64,000 nucleotides of DNA. It comes from Variovorax sp. N23. GTDB taxonomy: Bacteria; Pseudomonadota; Gammaproteobacteria; Burkholderiales; Burkholderiaceae_C. The position numbers and the translations under genes are program-made. Each line of letters starts with the position of its first letter. Positions within the stretch are counted from its first letter, which is position 1. Positions 7,411 to 16,569 of the stretch are shown piece by piece. Below the pieces are notes generated by a model, which did no database searches, was not told the origin of the DNA, and saw nothing but the letters and a program-made list of their open reading frames with translations. The stretch is taken from the NCBI RefSeq assembly GCF_025486315.1, contig NZ_JAOOPY010000013.1, forward strand, positions 103,835 through 167,834. Reading direction: 5' to 3'.

Positions 7411-9185
7411 GGTTGGTCTCCTGGTTTGTTGTTCGGAATGAAGGGCAAAAGCAAGTACGCCGGATCGGACGGATCGACGTACAGCGTCCCCGTTGCGTCG
7501 AAGATCGCAGGCGGGCGGTCTTCGGGATCGTCATGCACGAACGGCCCGCAACCCCGCATCGGGTTCTTCATGTTGGACAAGGTCGCGGCGGGACCGTCGA
7601 ATTCGTAGTCCTTTCCGCGAAGGGTCAAGCCGAGGCGGTAGCCGGCAGGGACCACGATCGATGTGGGCCAAATCTCCACATCGAGGCTCACCGGGACGCC
7701 GGCTGTCAGGCGTTCTTCGACGTCATGGGTGTGGAAGGGGCGCCAGGGCTGGCTGCGGGCCGGATCGGTCTTGCGATGCGACGCACGAAGCCAACCCTGC
7801 GCCAGCGGGGTATGGGGATCGAGCGCACCCTGGAAGGTCACCTCGGCGCCCTCGGGAGAAAAGAGGCGCAGCACGATGAAGAGATCGAGGTCCGCGGTGC
7901 TGGACGCCACGCGCAGGTGCACGGCCGAAGGTCCGGTGATCTCGGTGGGTTCCGACATCGGCGCCGACGTGAAGGTCAATCCGTGGCCCATGGTCGCGTA
8001 GTCGACGCGCGCAGCCCGCTGGGGCGGGGTGGGGGTCAGCGCCAACGTTTGTACGTCCAGGTAAAGACGGGTCCATCTCGTGCGCGGGAGGGGCCATGCC
8101 GACTCGTCGCGTTGTTCGAAACGGCCATCGGCGTGACGAATCTGTAGTTGCACGGCAGGCGTCGCGTCCCAGCCGTTCGGCTCACCCTTCAAGAAGTGAT
8201 CGAAGAACCGCCGCTGCAGTTCGATGCCGCGCGCCGTGTAGAAGCCCGCCCAGTGGGACCCACCGTGCACTTCGAGCCATCTCTGCGCACTGCCCGCGCG
8301 AAGGAAGCCTTCGATATTGCCTCGACTGTGCAGCCCTTGTCCGCCCCAATTGGCTGCGGACAGCAGAGGCACCCGGATGTCCTCGAGCCTGGGGGTGCGC
8401 GCCTGGTAATAACCGTCGACCAACTTGCGGCTGCTGAGCTCACCCCACAGATCGGTGCGCAGCGCGGCCAGGTCTTCCTCGCTCAAGGTCTCGGGGCCGC
8501 ACACCAGTTCGCCGGTGACGGCGCTGCGCGGTCCGCGATCGCCGCGTCCGTGTTGGACCGACACCACCTGCATGTCCTGCCAATGGCGTGTGAACGTGCA
8601 GAGGATGCCCCCATGACGAGCCGACTCCCGGTAACGGTCGTTGTATCCCTCCCAGACGCAAATGGCGGCCAGGTGCGGCGGCTGAAGAGCCGCGGCGCGC
8701 CATTGGTTGCTCGCATAGTAGGAGACGCCGCTCAGGCCGATTCGCGTGTTGGACCAGGGCTGTGCTGCCGCCCATTCGATGCACTGCAGCAGGTCCTGCG
8801 TTTCCCGGTCGGAATGCAGGTCCATGACGCCCGGGGAGCGGCCTGCGCCGCGCGAGTCGACGCGCACGCAGGCGTAGCCGAAGCCCACCCACTTCTCCGG
8901 GTCGACCACCTCCCAGTTCTGGTATCGGTTGGACGAGCCTTGCGCCGCATCGGGATGGTCCCTGACCATGATCTCCCAGGCGGTCGGGTAGCCCTCCTGG
9001 AAAGACAGGCCTTTGCCATAGGGGCCGTACGACAACAGTACGGGATGCAGGCCCGGTCCCGATGGACGGAACACATCTGCGCGAAGCGTCTGGCCGTCGT
9101 CCATGACGATGGGCACGTCCCACGCGATGACCATGTCCTGCTGTGCGTGGGTGGCGCGTTCGCCCGTATCACGGATCGCCGTCAT
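7407..9185 (-). CDS. CocE/NonD-family alpha/beta hydrolase (peptidase S15-like)
   Basis: This 592-residue enzyme has an N-terminal alpha/beta hydrolase domain (VPIVMDDGQTLRADVFRP) and a nucleophile elbow GLSGVSYYASNQ near residue 140. A catalytic-His-type GGSHWAGFY is near residue 315, and a C-terminal jelly-roll domain includes TADLDLFIVLRLFSPEG. The family hydrolyses esters or amides (cocaine esterase, X-Pro peptidases, acylases). ATG 9185 was preferred over 9218 because AAGGAG lies at proper distance. It is divergent from the LysR gene at 9294, which probably regulates it. In CocE proper the elbow is followed by Gly, not the Ala seen here. Confidence 0.85.
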   Translation of the reverse strand: MTAIRDTGERATHAQQDMVIAWDVPIVMDDGQTLRADVFRPSGPGLHPVLLSYGPYGKGLSFQEGYPTAWEIMVRDHPDAAQGSSNRYQNWEVVDPEKWVGFGYACVRVDSRGAGRSPGVMDLHSDRETQDLLQCIEWAAAQPWSNTRIGLSGVSYYASNQWRAAALQPPHLAAICVWEGYNDRYRESARHGGILCTFTRHWQDMQVVSVQHGRGDRGPRSAVTGELVCGPETLSEEDLAALRTDLWGELSSRKLVDGYYQARTPRLEDIRVPLLSAANWGGQGLHSRGNIEGFLRAGSAQRWLEVHGGSHWAGFYTARGIELQRRFFDHFLKGEPNGWDATPAVQLQIRHADGRFEQRDESAWPLPRTRWTRLYLDVQTLALTPTPPQRAARVDYATMGHGLTFTSAPMSEPTEITGPSAVHLRVASSTADLDLFIVLRLFSPEGAEVTFQGALDPHTPLAQGWLRASHRKTDPARSQPWRPFHTHDVEERLTAGVPVSLDVEIWPTSIVVPAGYRLGLTLRGKDYEFDGPAATLSNMKNPMRGCGPFVHDDPEDRPPAIFDATGTLYVDPSDPAYLLLPFIPNNKPGDQP

Positions 9186-9293
9186 TCGAAGTCTCCTTGT
9201 CAGTGCTTGGAAGCGCATGCTAGAAATTCCTCAGCCATAAGGAAAATACTTCTTGTCGATAAGATCGATACCGATCTGTGATGAGGAGATGCG

Positions 9294-10325
9294 ATGGATC
9301 TCGTCCAACTGCGGTATTTCTTGAAAGTGGTCGAGCTCCGTAGCTTCACGCGCGCAGCAGCGGCCCTGCACATCGCTCAACCGGCCATCACCCGCCAGGT
9401 GCGCATGCTCGAAGAGGAACTCGACGTGCAACTGTTGCTGCGTCATAGCCGCGGTGCCGAGCCGACTGCTGCGGGCGTCCGTCTCAGCGAGGGCGCTGGG
9501 GCCATGTTCCGCCTGCTCGGTCAGACCCGGGCCGACGTTGCTGCCTCTGCGTCGGAAGTCTCGGGGACCTTGCGGATCGGCTTTCCGCCCTCGCTGGGCG
9601 ACCTGCTCATTGGCTCCACCGTCGGCCTTTTTCGTTCGCGCTATCCGCGCGTCGTGCTGAGCCTGCAGGAGGGCTACAGCCATTCGCTTCGCGACGGTCT
9701 GCTGGCAGATCGTCTGGACGTCGCTCTACTGACAGGTGGCGACTCGAACCAATTGCTCGTCACGACGCATCTTTTCGACGAGACACTATGGCTGCTCGAT
9801 CCGCCCGGGCCGCGTGCGCGAACCGGCGTACGGCGCCGCCCCTTCGATTTCGCGGAGATCGGAATGCGAGACCTGGTGCAACCGAGCCGCGCCAATACGC
9901 TGCGTCAGCTCGTCGACAACGAAATTGCGCGCGCTGGTGGACAGTCCAAAGTGGTCGTGGAGGCTGAATCACTGTCGCTCATCAAAGACTTGGTGCGTCG
10001 GGGTGTGGGATCGCACGTGTCGCCTTACTCGGCCGTCGGCGCCGCAGTGCAATCCGGCGAATTTCCCGGTGGACCGGTCCGAGATGCGCATATCGCACGA
10101 TATCTGGCGCATCGCATCGATCGTCCCATGAGTCTTGCCTTCGCGCGATTCAACGACCTGCTGCAAGAGCGGGTTCGTGAGATAGCCCGGGCGTCGAGAG
10201 GTGCGATCCGGTTGGTCCCAGGCATGCTGATCAAAGCCGTACGTCGAGAGGGCTCGGAGGACGCCGTCAGGCCGAAGCCACGAGCCCCTCGAGCGCGTGG
10301 CGGAACATCGTCGGCTGGCCCATGA
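9294..10325 (+). CDS. LysR-family transcriptional regulator
   Basis: The 343-residue protein begins with the LysR winged helix (MDLVQLRYFLKVVELRSFTRAAAALHIAQPAITRQVRMLE), followed by a substrate-binding-like effector domain from about residue 90 (GTLRIGFPPSLGDLL). GAGGAG sits ahead of the ATG. It is divergent from the hydrolase-Bug pair with 108 bases between, the classic arrangement for LysR control of the adjacent operon. The C-terminus runs some 40 residues beyond the usual length and overlaps the end of the convergent DsbA-like gene by 59 bases, so the tail may be a read-through extension. Confidence 0.88.
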   Translation: MDLVQLRYFLKVVELRSFTRAAAALHIAQPAITRQVRMLEEELDVQLLLRHSRGAEPTAAGVRLSEGAGAMFRLLGQTRADVAASASEVSGTLRIGFPPSLGDLLIGSTVGLFRSRYPRVVLSLQEGYSHSLRDGLLADRLDVALLTGGDSNQLLVTTHLFDETLWLLDPPGPRARTGVRRRPFDFAEIGMRDLVQPSRANTLRQLVDNEIARAGGQSKVVVEAESLSLIKDLVRRGVGSHVSPYSAVGAAVQSGEFPGGPVRDAHIARYLAHRIDRPMSLAFARFNDLLQERVREIARASRGAIRLVPGMLIKAVRREGSEDAVRPKPRAPRARGGTSSAGP

Positions 10326-10920
10326 ACCGGTCGACCGGCAACTTGAAGAAGTGCGCCCCCATCCCCACGGCCAAGGTCGGGTAACCCTCGCCCTTGAGGT
10401 CGGCAATGAGCTCGCGGGTCTGCGCCAGGTGGTCCGGAAGGCCGCGCAGGGCTTCGTCGATGGCGCGGTCGAAGGCCGCAGCGCCGATCCCGATTTCTTC
10501 CCCCAGCCGCAGGACTTCGGGGCGCTTGGTGATGCAGCGTCCGTCGACGAAGTACGCTGCCTGCAGACGCCGCAGCATCGGCCACCCCGCTGCGGCAACG
10601 CGCTCGGCAGCGAGCATGGCCGCTGCCGGTGGGCAGGTGTCGGCCGATGCATCGCACGAGAGCACCCCTTGCTGGTAAGCGCTGCCGAAGGGCTGACGCG
10701 CTTCCTCCAGAAGCTGCATCTTCTGTCGCAAGGCGAGCTCCCGCATCGCCAGTGAATGGGTCATGGAGCCGAGGCGAGGCTTGGGCGCCGTGCCGTGGGT
10801 CACGACGCGCACGTGTGACATAGCCAAGGCACTCTCGACGAGCGGAGCCGCGCCGTAGCTGCGTGCGCAGAAAGGCTCGTAGATGTAATGCAGGGTCAGC
10901 GTGGGCGAGCTCGGGTTCAT
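10267..10920 (-). CDS. DsbA-family thioredoxin-fold protein lacking the second active-site Cys
   Basis: This 217-residue protein resembles the cytoplasmic DsbA-like COG3531 group. The N-terminal strand HYIYEPFC leads to CARS (residues 18-21) and then YGAAPLVES, where relatives have CxxC. The first Cys is kept and the second is Ser. The rest is the helical insertion and the closing beta-hairpin (GYPTLAVGMG). There is no signal peptide. It overlaps the FAD monooxygenase by 4 bases and is the third gene of an operon with another DsbA-like protein at its head. Single-Cys members can act as glutathione-dependent isomerases or transferases instead of disulphide oxidants; which applies here is not known. 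Confidence 0.75.
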   Translation of the reverse strand: MNPSSPTLTLHYIYEPFCARSYGAAPLVESALAMSHVRVVTHGTAPKPRLGSMTHSLAMRELALRQKMQLLEEARQPFGSAYQQGVLSCDASADTCPPAAAMLAAERVAAAGWPMLRRLQAAYFVDGRCITKRPEVLRLGEEIGIGAAAFDRAIDEALRGLPDHLAQTRELIADLKGEGYPTLAVGMGAHFFKLPVDRFMGQPTMFRHALEGLVASA

Positions 10921-12104
10921 GGTCGGCGCCTGCGCTTCAAAGGCTTGCTTGCACGCCGACGCTCAAGGGGGTGTGACAGACCCATGATCTGGTCCCCCAT
11001 GCGCATGCCCCAGGCCGTCATGGCCAGGCCTTCGCGCAGTTGCAGCTTCTGCCAGCTCGCCAGCGCCAGATCGATGCGCGTGTTCGCCGATTTGAGAATC
11101 ATGGCCAGGGCGAGCGCATTGGCCGCTGCCTTGGCGGTACTTCCGGCGGTGTGGGGACGCGGGACGAAGGCTGCGTCCCCCAGCAGTACGGCGCGCCCGA
11201 ACACCATCTTCTCGACCTGCAGGTCCAGGATGGCCTGAGCAAATGGCTCTCGCGTGCCGTGCACCAACGCCTGAAAGGTCGGTGCCAACTGGTCTGACGC
11301 GGCGTGCCTGAGCCGGGCGATGTCCTCGTCCTTCATCAAGCCCGGCGCCAGTGAGAAGGCATGGCGCGCACCGAACCGGTCGGTCATCAGCGACGGGAGT
11401 TCCTGCATCGGCTCGGCCTTGCGGTACCACACCCAGTTCCAACGCCGCTCGCCCGCCTGAACCGAACGGTTGTCGCCCGGGACGAGGTACTCCAGCAGCA
11501 GGTGATCTTCGCCTTGCTGGAAGGCGAAGGTGCCTGCAAGCACCTCGGCCGCAGCCGGCGGCAGGTCCGCTTCCGGGACCAGCCCGCGCCACGCCACGTA
11601 GCCCGCGTAACGGGGGGGGCGCCCCGGCATTACCTGTTCGCGAACGGCGGAGCGCGCGCCGTCGGCTCCGATCAGCAGGTCGCCTCGCTCGACACGCCCG
11701 CTGGCGAAATGGGCGGTGATGCCGTCGGCGTCCTGTTCAAAGCGCACGAACCGCTCTCCCGGGTGCACGACCGACGCTGGCAGGTGCGCCTTCATGGTCG
11801 CGTAGAGCATGTTCCAGGACGTCTGCGTCTGCGGCATGAAGGTGCGACTGATCACCTCGTCCGCGCGGTTCAGATAGATGCGGTCGCCGGACTGCACGCC
11901 CAGCCCGCTGCCCGTGCGGATTCCGGCGAAGTCGAACGCGGCCAGCACGTCGCCCTGCAGCACGATGCCACCGCCGCGGCTGTCCAACTCGTTGGGCGAG
12001 CGTTCGAAGATGTCGACGTCCCATCCGATCGCACGCAGGGTCGTGGCCGTGAAGAGCCCGCTGAGCGACCCCCCGATGATGAGCGCGCGTGGCTTGCGGT
12101 TCAC
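10917..12104 (-). CDS. FAD-dependent monooxygenase (dihydroxypyridine-hydroxylase-like)
   Basis: This 395-residue flavin hydroxylase has the FAD motif ALIIGGSLSGLFTA (residues 7-20), DIFER at the second strand end, RGGGIVLQ, the DG-type motif GDLLIGADGARSAVRE near residue 150 and the GD motif AVLLGDAAFVPRPHTAGS near residue 305. The last contains the HTAGS residues usual for 2,6-dihydroxypyridine 3-monooxygenase and relatives. It likely uses NAD(P)H and O2 to hydroxylate an aromatic or N-heteroaromatic ring. It overlaps the DsbA-like gene on each side by 4 bases. It is related to the partial monooxygenase at the left edge. Confidence 0.88.
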   Translation of the reverse strand: MNRKPRALIIGGSLSGLFTATTLRAIGWDVDIFERSPNELDSRGGGIVLQGDVLAAFDFAGIRTGSGLGVQSGDRIYLNRADEVISRTFMPQTQTSWNMLYATMKAHLPASVVHPGERFVRFEQDADGITAHFASGRVERGDLLIGADGARSAVREQVMPGRPPRYAGYVAWRGLVPEADLPPAAAEVLAGTFAFQQGEDHLLLEYLVPGDNRSVQAGERRWNWVWYRKAEPMQELPSLMTDRFGARHAFSLAPGLMKDEDIARLRHAASDQLAPTFQALVHGTREPFAQAILDLQVEKMVFGRAVLLGDAAFVPRPHTAGSTAKAAANALALAMILKSANTRIDLALASWQKLQLREGLAMTAWGMRMGDQIMGLSHPLERRRASKPLKRRRRP

Positions 12105-12766
12105 GACGCCTCCGTGGGTGACGCGTCGGCCTCCACCAGCTCACGCAGGACCTGGGCAAACACCGAAGCCGGTTGTGCGCCACTCACCGCGATCCCTGCG
12201 AGCCGATGCGCCGGCACGGCCTGAATGCCCGCGCGCTGAGCCTCGCGTTCAGCTTTTTCGACTTCGCGATCGCCGGCTGTCGTGGCCAGATAGGCCCGTG
12301 CCTCGTCGGCGTCGAAACCGGCCTCTGCGGCGAGTGTTGCAAGAACCTCGGCGGCCCCGATGTCGCGCCCTTCGGAAAAATAGGCCGAGAAGATCGCCTC
12401 GAACAGTGCCTCGCTGCGAGGCCCCGGATCCCTGGCTTGTGCGAAGTGCATCAGGCGATGGGCCAGCCGGGTGTTCGGCGTCAGGCTGATGCGGTCGTAC
12501 TGGAAAGCCAGGCCGGCGCGCTTGCCTGCCAGCGTCACCGCCGCGTCCATTGCCTGCGAGCGCGCCCAACTGCCGAACTTGGCGCTGCGGTAGGCCTTCC
12601 GGTCAACACCTTTGGTTGGCAGCGTGGGGTTGAGTTCGTAGGGGAGGTACCGAAGGGTCGCACCCGGCGGGTTGACTTCAGTCAAGGCGGTTTTGAGGTG
12701 TCGGTGGCCGATCCAGCACCAGGGGCAGATGAAATCGGAGGTGACCAGGATTTCGAGGGGTTTCAT
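12101..12766 (-). CDS. FrnE-like DsbA-family oxidoreductase
   Basis: This 221-residue thioredoxin-fold protein has an intact active site DFICPWCWIGHRHL (Cys14 and Cys17), the long helical insertion and the C-terminal GIQAVPAHRLAGIAVSGAQP with the cis-Pro (VP) that faces the CxxC. Members include FrnE, implicated in polyketide tailoring, and glutathione-dependent isomerases. There is no signal peptide, so it is cytoplasmic. It is first in a three-gene operon (DsbA-like, FAD monooxygenase, DsbA-like) whose members overlap by 4 bases each. The LysR gene at 12876 is divergent and probably controls it. Confidence 0.87.
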   Translation of the reverse strand: MKPLEILVTSDFICPWCWIGHRHLKTALTEVNPPGATLRYLPYELNPTLPTKGVDRKAYRSAKFGSWARSQAMDAAVTLAGKRAGLAFQYDRISLTPNTRLAHRLMHFAQARDPGPRSEALFEAIFSAYFSEGRDIGAAEVLATLAAEAGFDADEARAYLATTAGDREVEKAEREAQRAGIQAVPAHRLAGIAVSGAQPASVFAQVLRELVEADASPTEAS

Positions 12767-12875
12767 TCTTGAGTCCTTGCGTTGAGCACTTGGGCCAATG
12801 TAGGCTTTGCAAGATCAATACTGAATACGGCCGATATGCAACGCAGCATTGCGCTGGCCGCAACGCAAGGGGCTC

Positions 12876-13787
12876 ATGGACAAATTGCTCGCCCTTCGGG
12901 CATTCAAGGAGGTGGCCGAGACTGGCGGCTTTTCGAAGGCCGCGCGGCGCCTGGGCGTGGCCACCTCGTCGCTCACCCGGCAGCTCGATGCGCTGGAAGC
13001 GTCGCTTGGCAGCGCCTTGCTCACGCGCACCACGCGGCAGGTGACGCTCACGGACGCCGGCTCCGCCTATCTGGAGCATGTCAGCCGCGTGCTCTCGGAC
13101 CTCGAGGAGGCAGACGGGGCGGTGGCCGACACCGGCACCGAGGCGGTCGGCCCGCTCCGCGTGTCGATGCCGGTCACCTTTGGGCGCCTGTGCATTGGCC
13201 CGCACATCGCCCGCTTTCTGGAAAGCCACCCCCGCGTATCGCTCGAGATGGTGCTCTCGGACGAATACGTCGACCTGGCCGCCGATCGCATCGATGTTGC
13301 CGTGCGCATCGGCCCGCCCGAGAAGCAACCCAATCTCATCGTCAAGCTGCTGGCAGTACACCATCGCTACGTGGTCGCCAGTCACGCGTACCTCCAGCAC
13401 CATCCCCTGCCGGTCGAGCCTGGCGCGTTGAGTCAGCACGAATGCGTGCTCTTCGCCTACCGGGCAGGACCGCAGCGTTGGTCGTTCAGCAGTCCTGGTG
13501 GCGTCCAGGGCGTCGAGGTGAACGGGCGGCTGTCCGCAAACAATTCGGATGTGTTGCGCGATGCAGTCCTCGGCGGCCTGGGCGTTGCACTGCTGCCGCA
13601 GTGGCTGGTCGAGGGGGATGTGGTGCAAGGTCGCCTTCAACGCCTGTTCGAGGACTACGACGTCAACCCGCTTGCCCAGACGATCAGCGTGCATGCCGCA
13701 TACCTTCCGAATCGGCGTCATTCGCGCAAGGTGCAGGCCATGCTTGAATTTCTTCAGCGCCACGTCGCTCTGCCTGTGGGGCCGTGA
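12876..13787 (+). CDS. LysR-family transcriptional regulator
   Basis: This 303-residue regulator has a classic N-terminal helix-turn-helix (MDKLLALRAFKEVAETGGFSKAARRLG, then SSLTRQLDALEASLG) and an effector domain starting at about residue 90 (GPLRVSMPVTFGRLCIGPHIARFLE). This is the CrgA/AphB-like branch found next to many catabolic and DsbA-type genes. ATG 12876 was chosen over the ORF's earlier start because it begins the conserved fold. It is divergent from the DsbA-like/monooxygenase operon (109 bases between starts) and converges on the second Bug gene with 7 bases between ends. Confidence 0.9.
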   Translation: MDKLLALRAFKEVAETGGFSKAARRLGVATSSLTRQLDALEASLGSALLTRTTRQVTLTDAGSAYLEHVSRVLSDLEEADGAVADTGTEAVGPLRVSMPVTFGRLCIGPHIARFLESHPRVSLEMVLSDEYVDLAADRIDVAVRIGPPEKQPNLIVKLLAVHHRYVVASHAYLQHHPLPVEPGALSQHECVLFAYRAGPQRWSFSSPGGVQGVEVNGRLSANNSDVLRDAVLGGLGVALLPQWLVEGDVVQGRLQRLFEDYDVNPLAQTISVHAAYLPNRRHSRKVQAMLEFLQRHVALPVGP

Positions 13788-13794
13788 GCCGTGG

Positions 13795-14808
13795 CTACTC
13801 GCGCATGCCCGCGGATTCGACGATGCGCCGGTATTGGGCCGCATCCTTGGCCATGATCGAAGCCAGACCCTCGTCGCCGCGCCCGACGACCACACCAACC
13901 TGTTCCAGCCGTTGCCGAATGCCCGGGTCCTGCAGCGCGCCCTTGAGCGCGACCTGGAGCTTGCTCACGATCTCAGGCGATGTCTTGCGTGGCGCCATCA
14001 GCGCGTACCAGGCCACCAGGTCATAACCCTTGAGCGCTGGATGCTCGCCCAATGCCGGGACCGACGGCAGCAGCGGGATCCGCTGCGAACTCGTCACGGC
14101 GAGCGGCACGATGCGGCCCGCATCGATGAAGGGCTGCGCCGCTCCGGGGCCGAGGAACGCGAACTCGATCGCGCCGCCCGCCAGGTCGCTGGCGATGCCG
14201 CTGGCACCCCGGTAGGGAATGTGAAGGATCGACAGGCCGCCTTGCCGCTTCACCAACTCGCCCGAGAAATGAAGCATCGAGCCGACGCCCGAGGTGCCGT
14301 AGCTGAACTTGCCTGGATTGGCCTTCACGGTCGAGACGAATTGGTCCAGCGTCTTCACGCCGCTCTGCGTCGAGGCGACCAGCACCAGCGGGATGGAGCC
14401 GACGTAGCCGATGGCGACGAGGTCCCTGGCAGCGTCGTACTTCTGCGAAGGGTTGAGCAGCTGCGTTGCGACGAACTCGCTGCTGGAGCCGAAGATCAGT
14501 GTCTGCCCGTCCGGTGCGGCGCCGACGACGCGCTGCACGCCGATGGCGCCGGCTGCGCCGCCCACGTTCTCGATGACGGTCGTGGCAGCCAGCTTCTTTC
14601 CGAGGCCGTCGGCCACGGCACGCCCGACGGCGTCGACGCTGCCGCCTGCCGGGTAGCCGATGACGATGGAGATCGGACGGTTGGGGTAGGCGCTCTGGCC
14701 TTGCGCCGCCGTGCCGGCCAGCAGTGCGGCGGCCAACGCCCATCGCGCACCACCGACGCACAGGCGTCTCAAAGGGATGGCACGGCAGATGAGTGAATTG
14801 GAGGTCAT
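13795..14808 (-). CDS. Bug/TctC-family periplasmic receptor (second copy)
   Basis: This 337-residue exported protein has a signal peptide (a basic start, then RWALAAALLAGTAAQGQ) and the Bug fold: YPNRPISIVIGYPAGGSVDAVGR, ENVGGAAGAIGVQRVVGAAPDGQT. ATG 14808 was preferred because the signal peptide begins there; an upstream in-frame start at 14964 adds an improbable leader. It is divergent from the molybdenum-hydroxylase operon. Bug receptors at such sites are usually tuned to the compound degraded next door, so this may be the sensor or scavenger for the hydroxylase substrate. Confidence 0.88.
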   Translation of the reverse strand: MTSNSLICRAIPLRRLCVGGARWALAAALLAGTAAQGQSAYPNRPISIVIGYPAGGSVDAVGRAVADGLGKKLAATTVIENVGGAAGAIGVQRVVGAAPDGQTLIFGSSSEFVATQLLNPSQKYDAARDLVAIGYVGSIPLVLVASTQSGVKTLDQFVSTVKANPGKFSYGTSGVGSMLHFSGELVKRQGGLSILHIPYRGASGIASDLAGGAIEFAFLGPGAAQPFIDAGRIVPLAVTSSQRIPLLPSVPALGEHPALKGYDLVAWYALMAPRKTSPEIVSKLQVALKGALQDPGIRQRLEQVGVVVGRGDEGLASIMAKDAAQYRRIVESAGMRE

Positions 14809-15207
14809 GAGCACGAGCTCGAAGGTTGTGGACGGTGGCGATCTTCGGTGACGCTTCCATGACGGGAAAGGACAATATTTAGGAGGATTCCAGACCCAGT
14901 CGGTCACACCACTCGGGCGCCTTTCGCCGTACCGCGGCCATCGCATGGGCCGCTGGTCGGACACGTCCGGTCCGTGACGCTGAGAAAAAACGTCCTTTCC
15001 AAGGGGGCCGGTTCATCACGATCATCCGGTGCGCTACGGCACGCCGGCGCTGCCGCTGTCAGCCGTGTTTCATCTGTAAGGGCGCGCCCGAGCACCGACA
15101 TCGCGCCGAAGCGCAACGCCGCGACAGTGACACATCGCCTGCTGGGCTTCGGACTCGGCCGGATCCGCCGACAGGGCGCTGTAGCACTGCACCACAAGGA
15201 CCGTCAC
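14809..15207. other. Divergent intergenic region between Bug receptor and Mo-hydroxylase operon
   Basis: These 399 bases contain the start regions of two divergent units. No convincing gene is seen. The cytochrome reading frame stays open upstream to 14974, but the translated leader has no domain or signal character. No clear -35/-10 pair or repressor palindrome could be picked by eye. Confidence 0.5.
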
Positions 15208-16569
15208 GTGAGCGTGAAGACAATTTTCTCCCGGCGTTCGCCGACCCAGCCCAGGGGTATCGCCTGGGCGCGCCTGACAGCCGCGCTGGTGGGCCTCGTT
15301 CTGCTGGGCGCGCTCGGCGCATGGGCACTCAGCCTGCGCAGCGAGATCGCGCCCATTGCGCGTCCGGCGCCCGACAGCTTCTCGATCGCGCTGGTGCAGC
15401 GCGGCGCTCGCCTGGCCGCCGTGGGCGACTGCGTGGTCTGCCACACGGCCGAAGGGGGTAAGCCATTTGCGGGCGGCCGTGCACTGGCCACGCCGTTCGG
15501 CACGCTCTACGCTACCAATCTGACGCCCGACGAAGGCACCGGCATGGGCCACTGGTCGCTCGACGCTTTTCGGCGCGCCATGCGCGAAGGGGTGGCGCGC
15601 AATGGAGCGCATTTGTATCCGGCGCTGCCTTACGAGCACTTCCACAAGGTCAACGACGAGGACTTGGCTGCCATCTACGCGTTCCTGATGACGCGCGGTG
15701 CCGTCGAGCAGCGTGCACCGCCGAATGAACTCATTCCGCCGCTGGGGTTCCGACCCTTGCTCGCAGGCTGGAAGATGCTCTTCCTGCGCAACGAGCCTTT
15801 CCGGCCGGTGCCCGCGCGCAGCGCGGAATGGAACCGCGGCGGCTATCTGGTGGAGGGGCTGGGACATTGCGGTGGCTGCCACACGCCACGCAACGTGCTG
15901 GGCGCGGAGCAATGGAAGATGCCATTCGCCGGCGGGCTGGCCGAGGGCTGGGATGCCCCTGCGCTCGATGCCACGAACCCGGCCGCCGACCGCTGGAATG
16001 CGGCTGCGCTCTACCGCTACCTGCGCGAGGGCGCGCACCCCGAGCACGGCGTCGCCGTGGGGCCGATGGGACCGGTCGCGCACGCACTGGGCCAGGCAGC
16101 GCCCGAAGATGTTCGCGCCATCGCGGTCTACATCGACGAACGGATGCATCCGGCGGGTACACCGTTATCGGCTTCGTTGCCCCCACAGCACGCTCTGCCC
16201 AGGCCGATCGTCGAGAACATCGACTTGGCAGCGCGCGTCCAACCGCTCGGCGCGACCGTGTTCGCCGGTGCTTGCGCCGGCTGTCATGCGACGGGTGCCT
16301 CCATGCTGCGCGCCGGCCGCGCGGGAATGTCGGACTTGACGGCCCTGCAGTCGGACAGCGCGCGCAACGCGGTCATGGCCATCCTTGCGGGCCTGCGCAC
16401 ACCCACCACCGATGAACGCCCGCTGATGCCGGCGTACGGGGACACGCTCAGCGATGCGCAGATTGCCGCGGTGGCCGCCTACGCGCGCGCCCGCTACACC
16501 GACCGGCCCCCCTGGCCCGACTTGGAGCGCACGGCCGCCAAGGTCCGCAAGGACAGGAGCTCGCCATGA
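15208..16569 (+). CDS. Membrane-anchored tri-haem c-type cytochrome of a molybdenum hydroxylase
   Basis: This 453-residue protein starts at a GTG with AAGGA 8 bases upstream, directly before an N-terminal anchor (ARLTAALVGLVLLGALGAWAL). Three haem-binding CxxCH motifs are seen: CVVCH (about residue 75), CGGCH (about 221) and CAGCH (about 356). This is the layout of the cytochrome subunits of isoquinoline/nicotinate dehydrogenases and of alcohol dehydrogenase cytochromes. It would pass electrons from the cytoplasmic-type Mo/Fe-S enzyme to the respiratory chain on the periplasmic side. It overlaps the 2Fe-2S subunit gene by 4 bases. Confidence 0.9.
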   Translation: MSVKTIFSRRSPTQPRGIAWARLTAALVGLVLLGALGAWALSLRSEIAPIARPAPDSFSIALVQRGARLAAVGDCVVCHTAEGGKPFAGGRALATPFGTLYATNLTPDEGTGMGHWSLDAFRRAMREGVARNGAHLYPALPYEHFHKVNDEDLAAIYAFLMTRGAVEQRAPPNELIPPLGFRPLLAGWKMLFLRNEPFRPVPARSAEWNRGGYLVEGLGHCGGCHTPRNVLGAEQWKMPFAGGLAEGWDAPALDATNPAADRWNAAALYRYLREGAHPEHGVAVGPMGPVAHALGQAAPEDVRAIAVYIDERMHPAGTPLSASLPPQHALPRPIVENIDLAARVQPLGATVFAGACAGCHATGASMLRAGRAGMSDLTALQSDSARNAVMAILAGLRTPTTDERPLMPAYGDTLSDAQIAAVAAYARARYTDRPPWPDLERTAAKVRKDRSSP

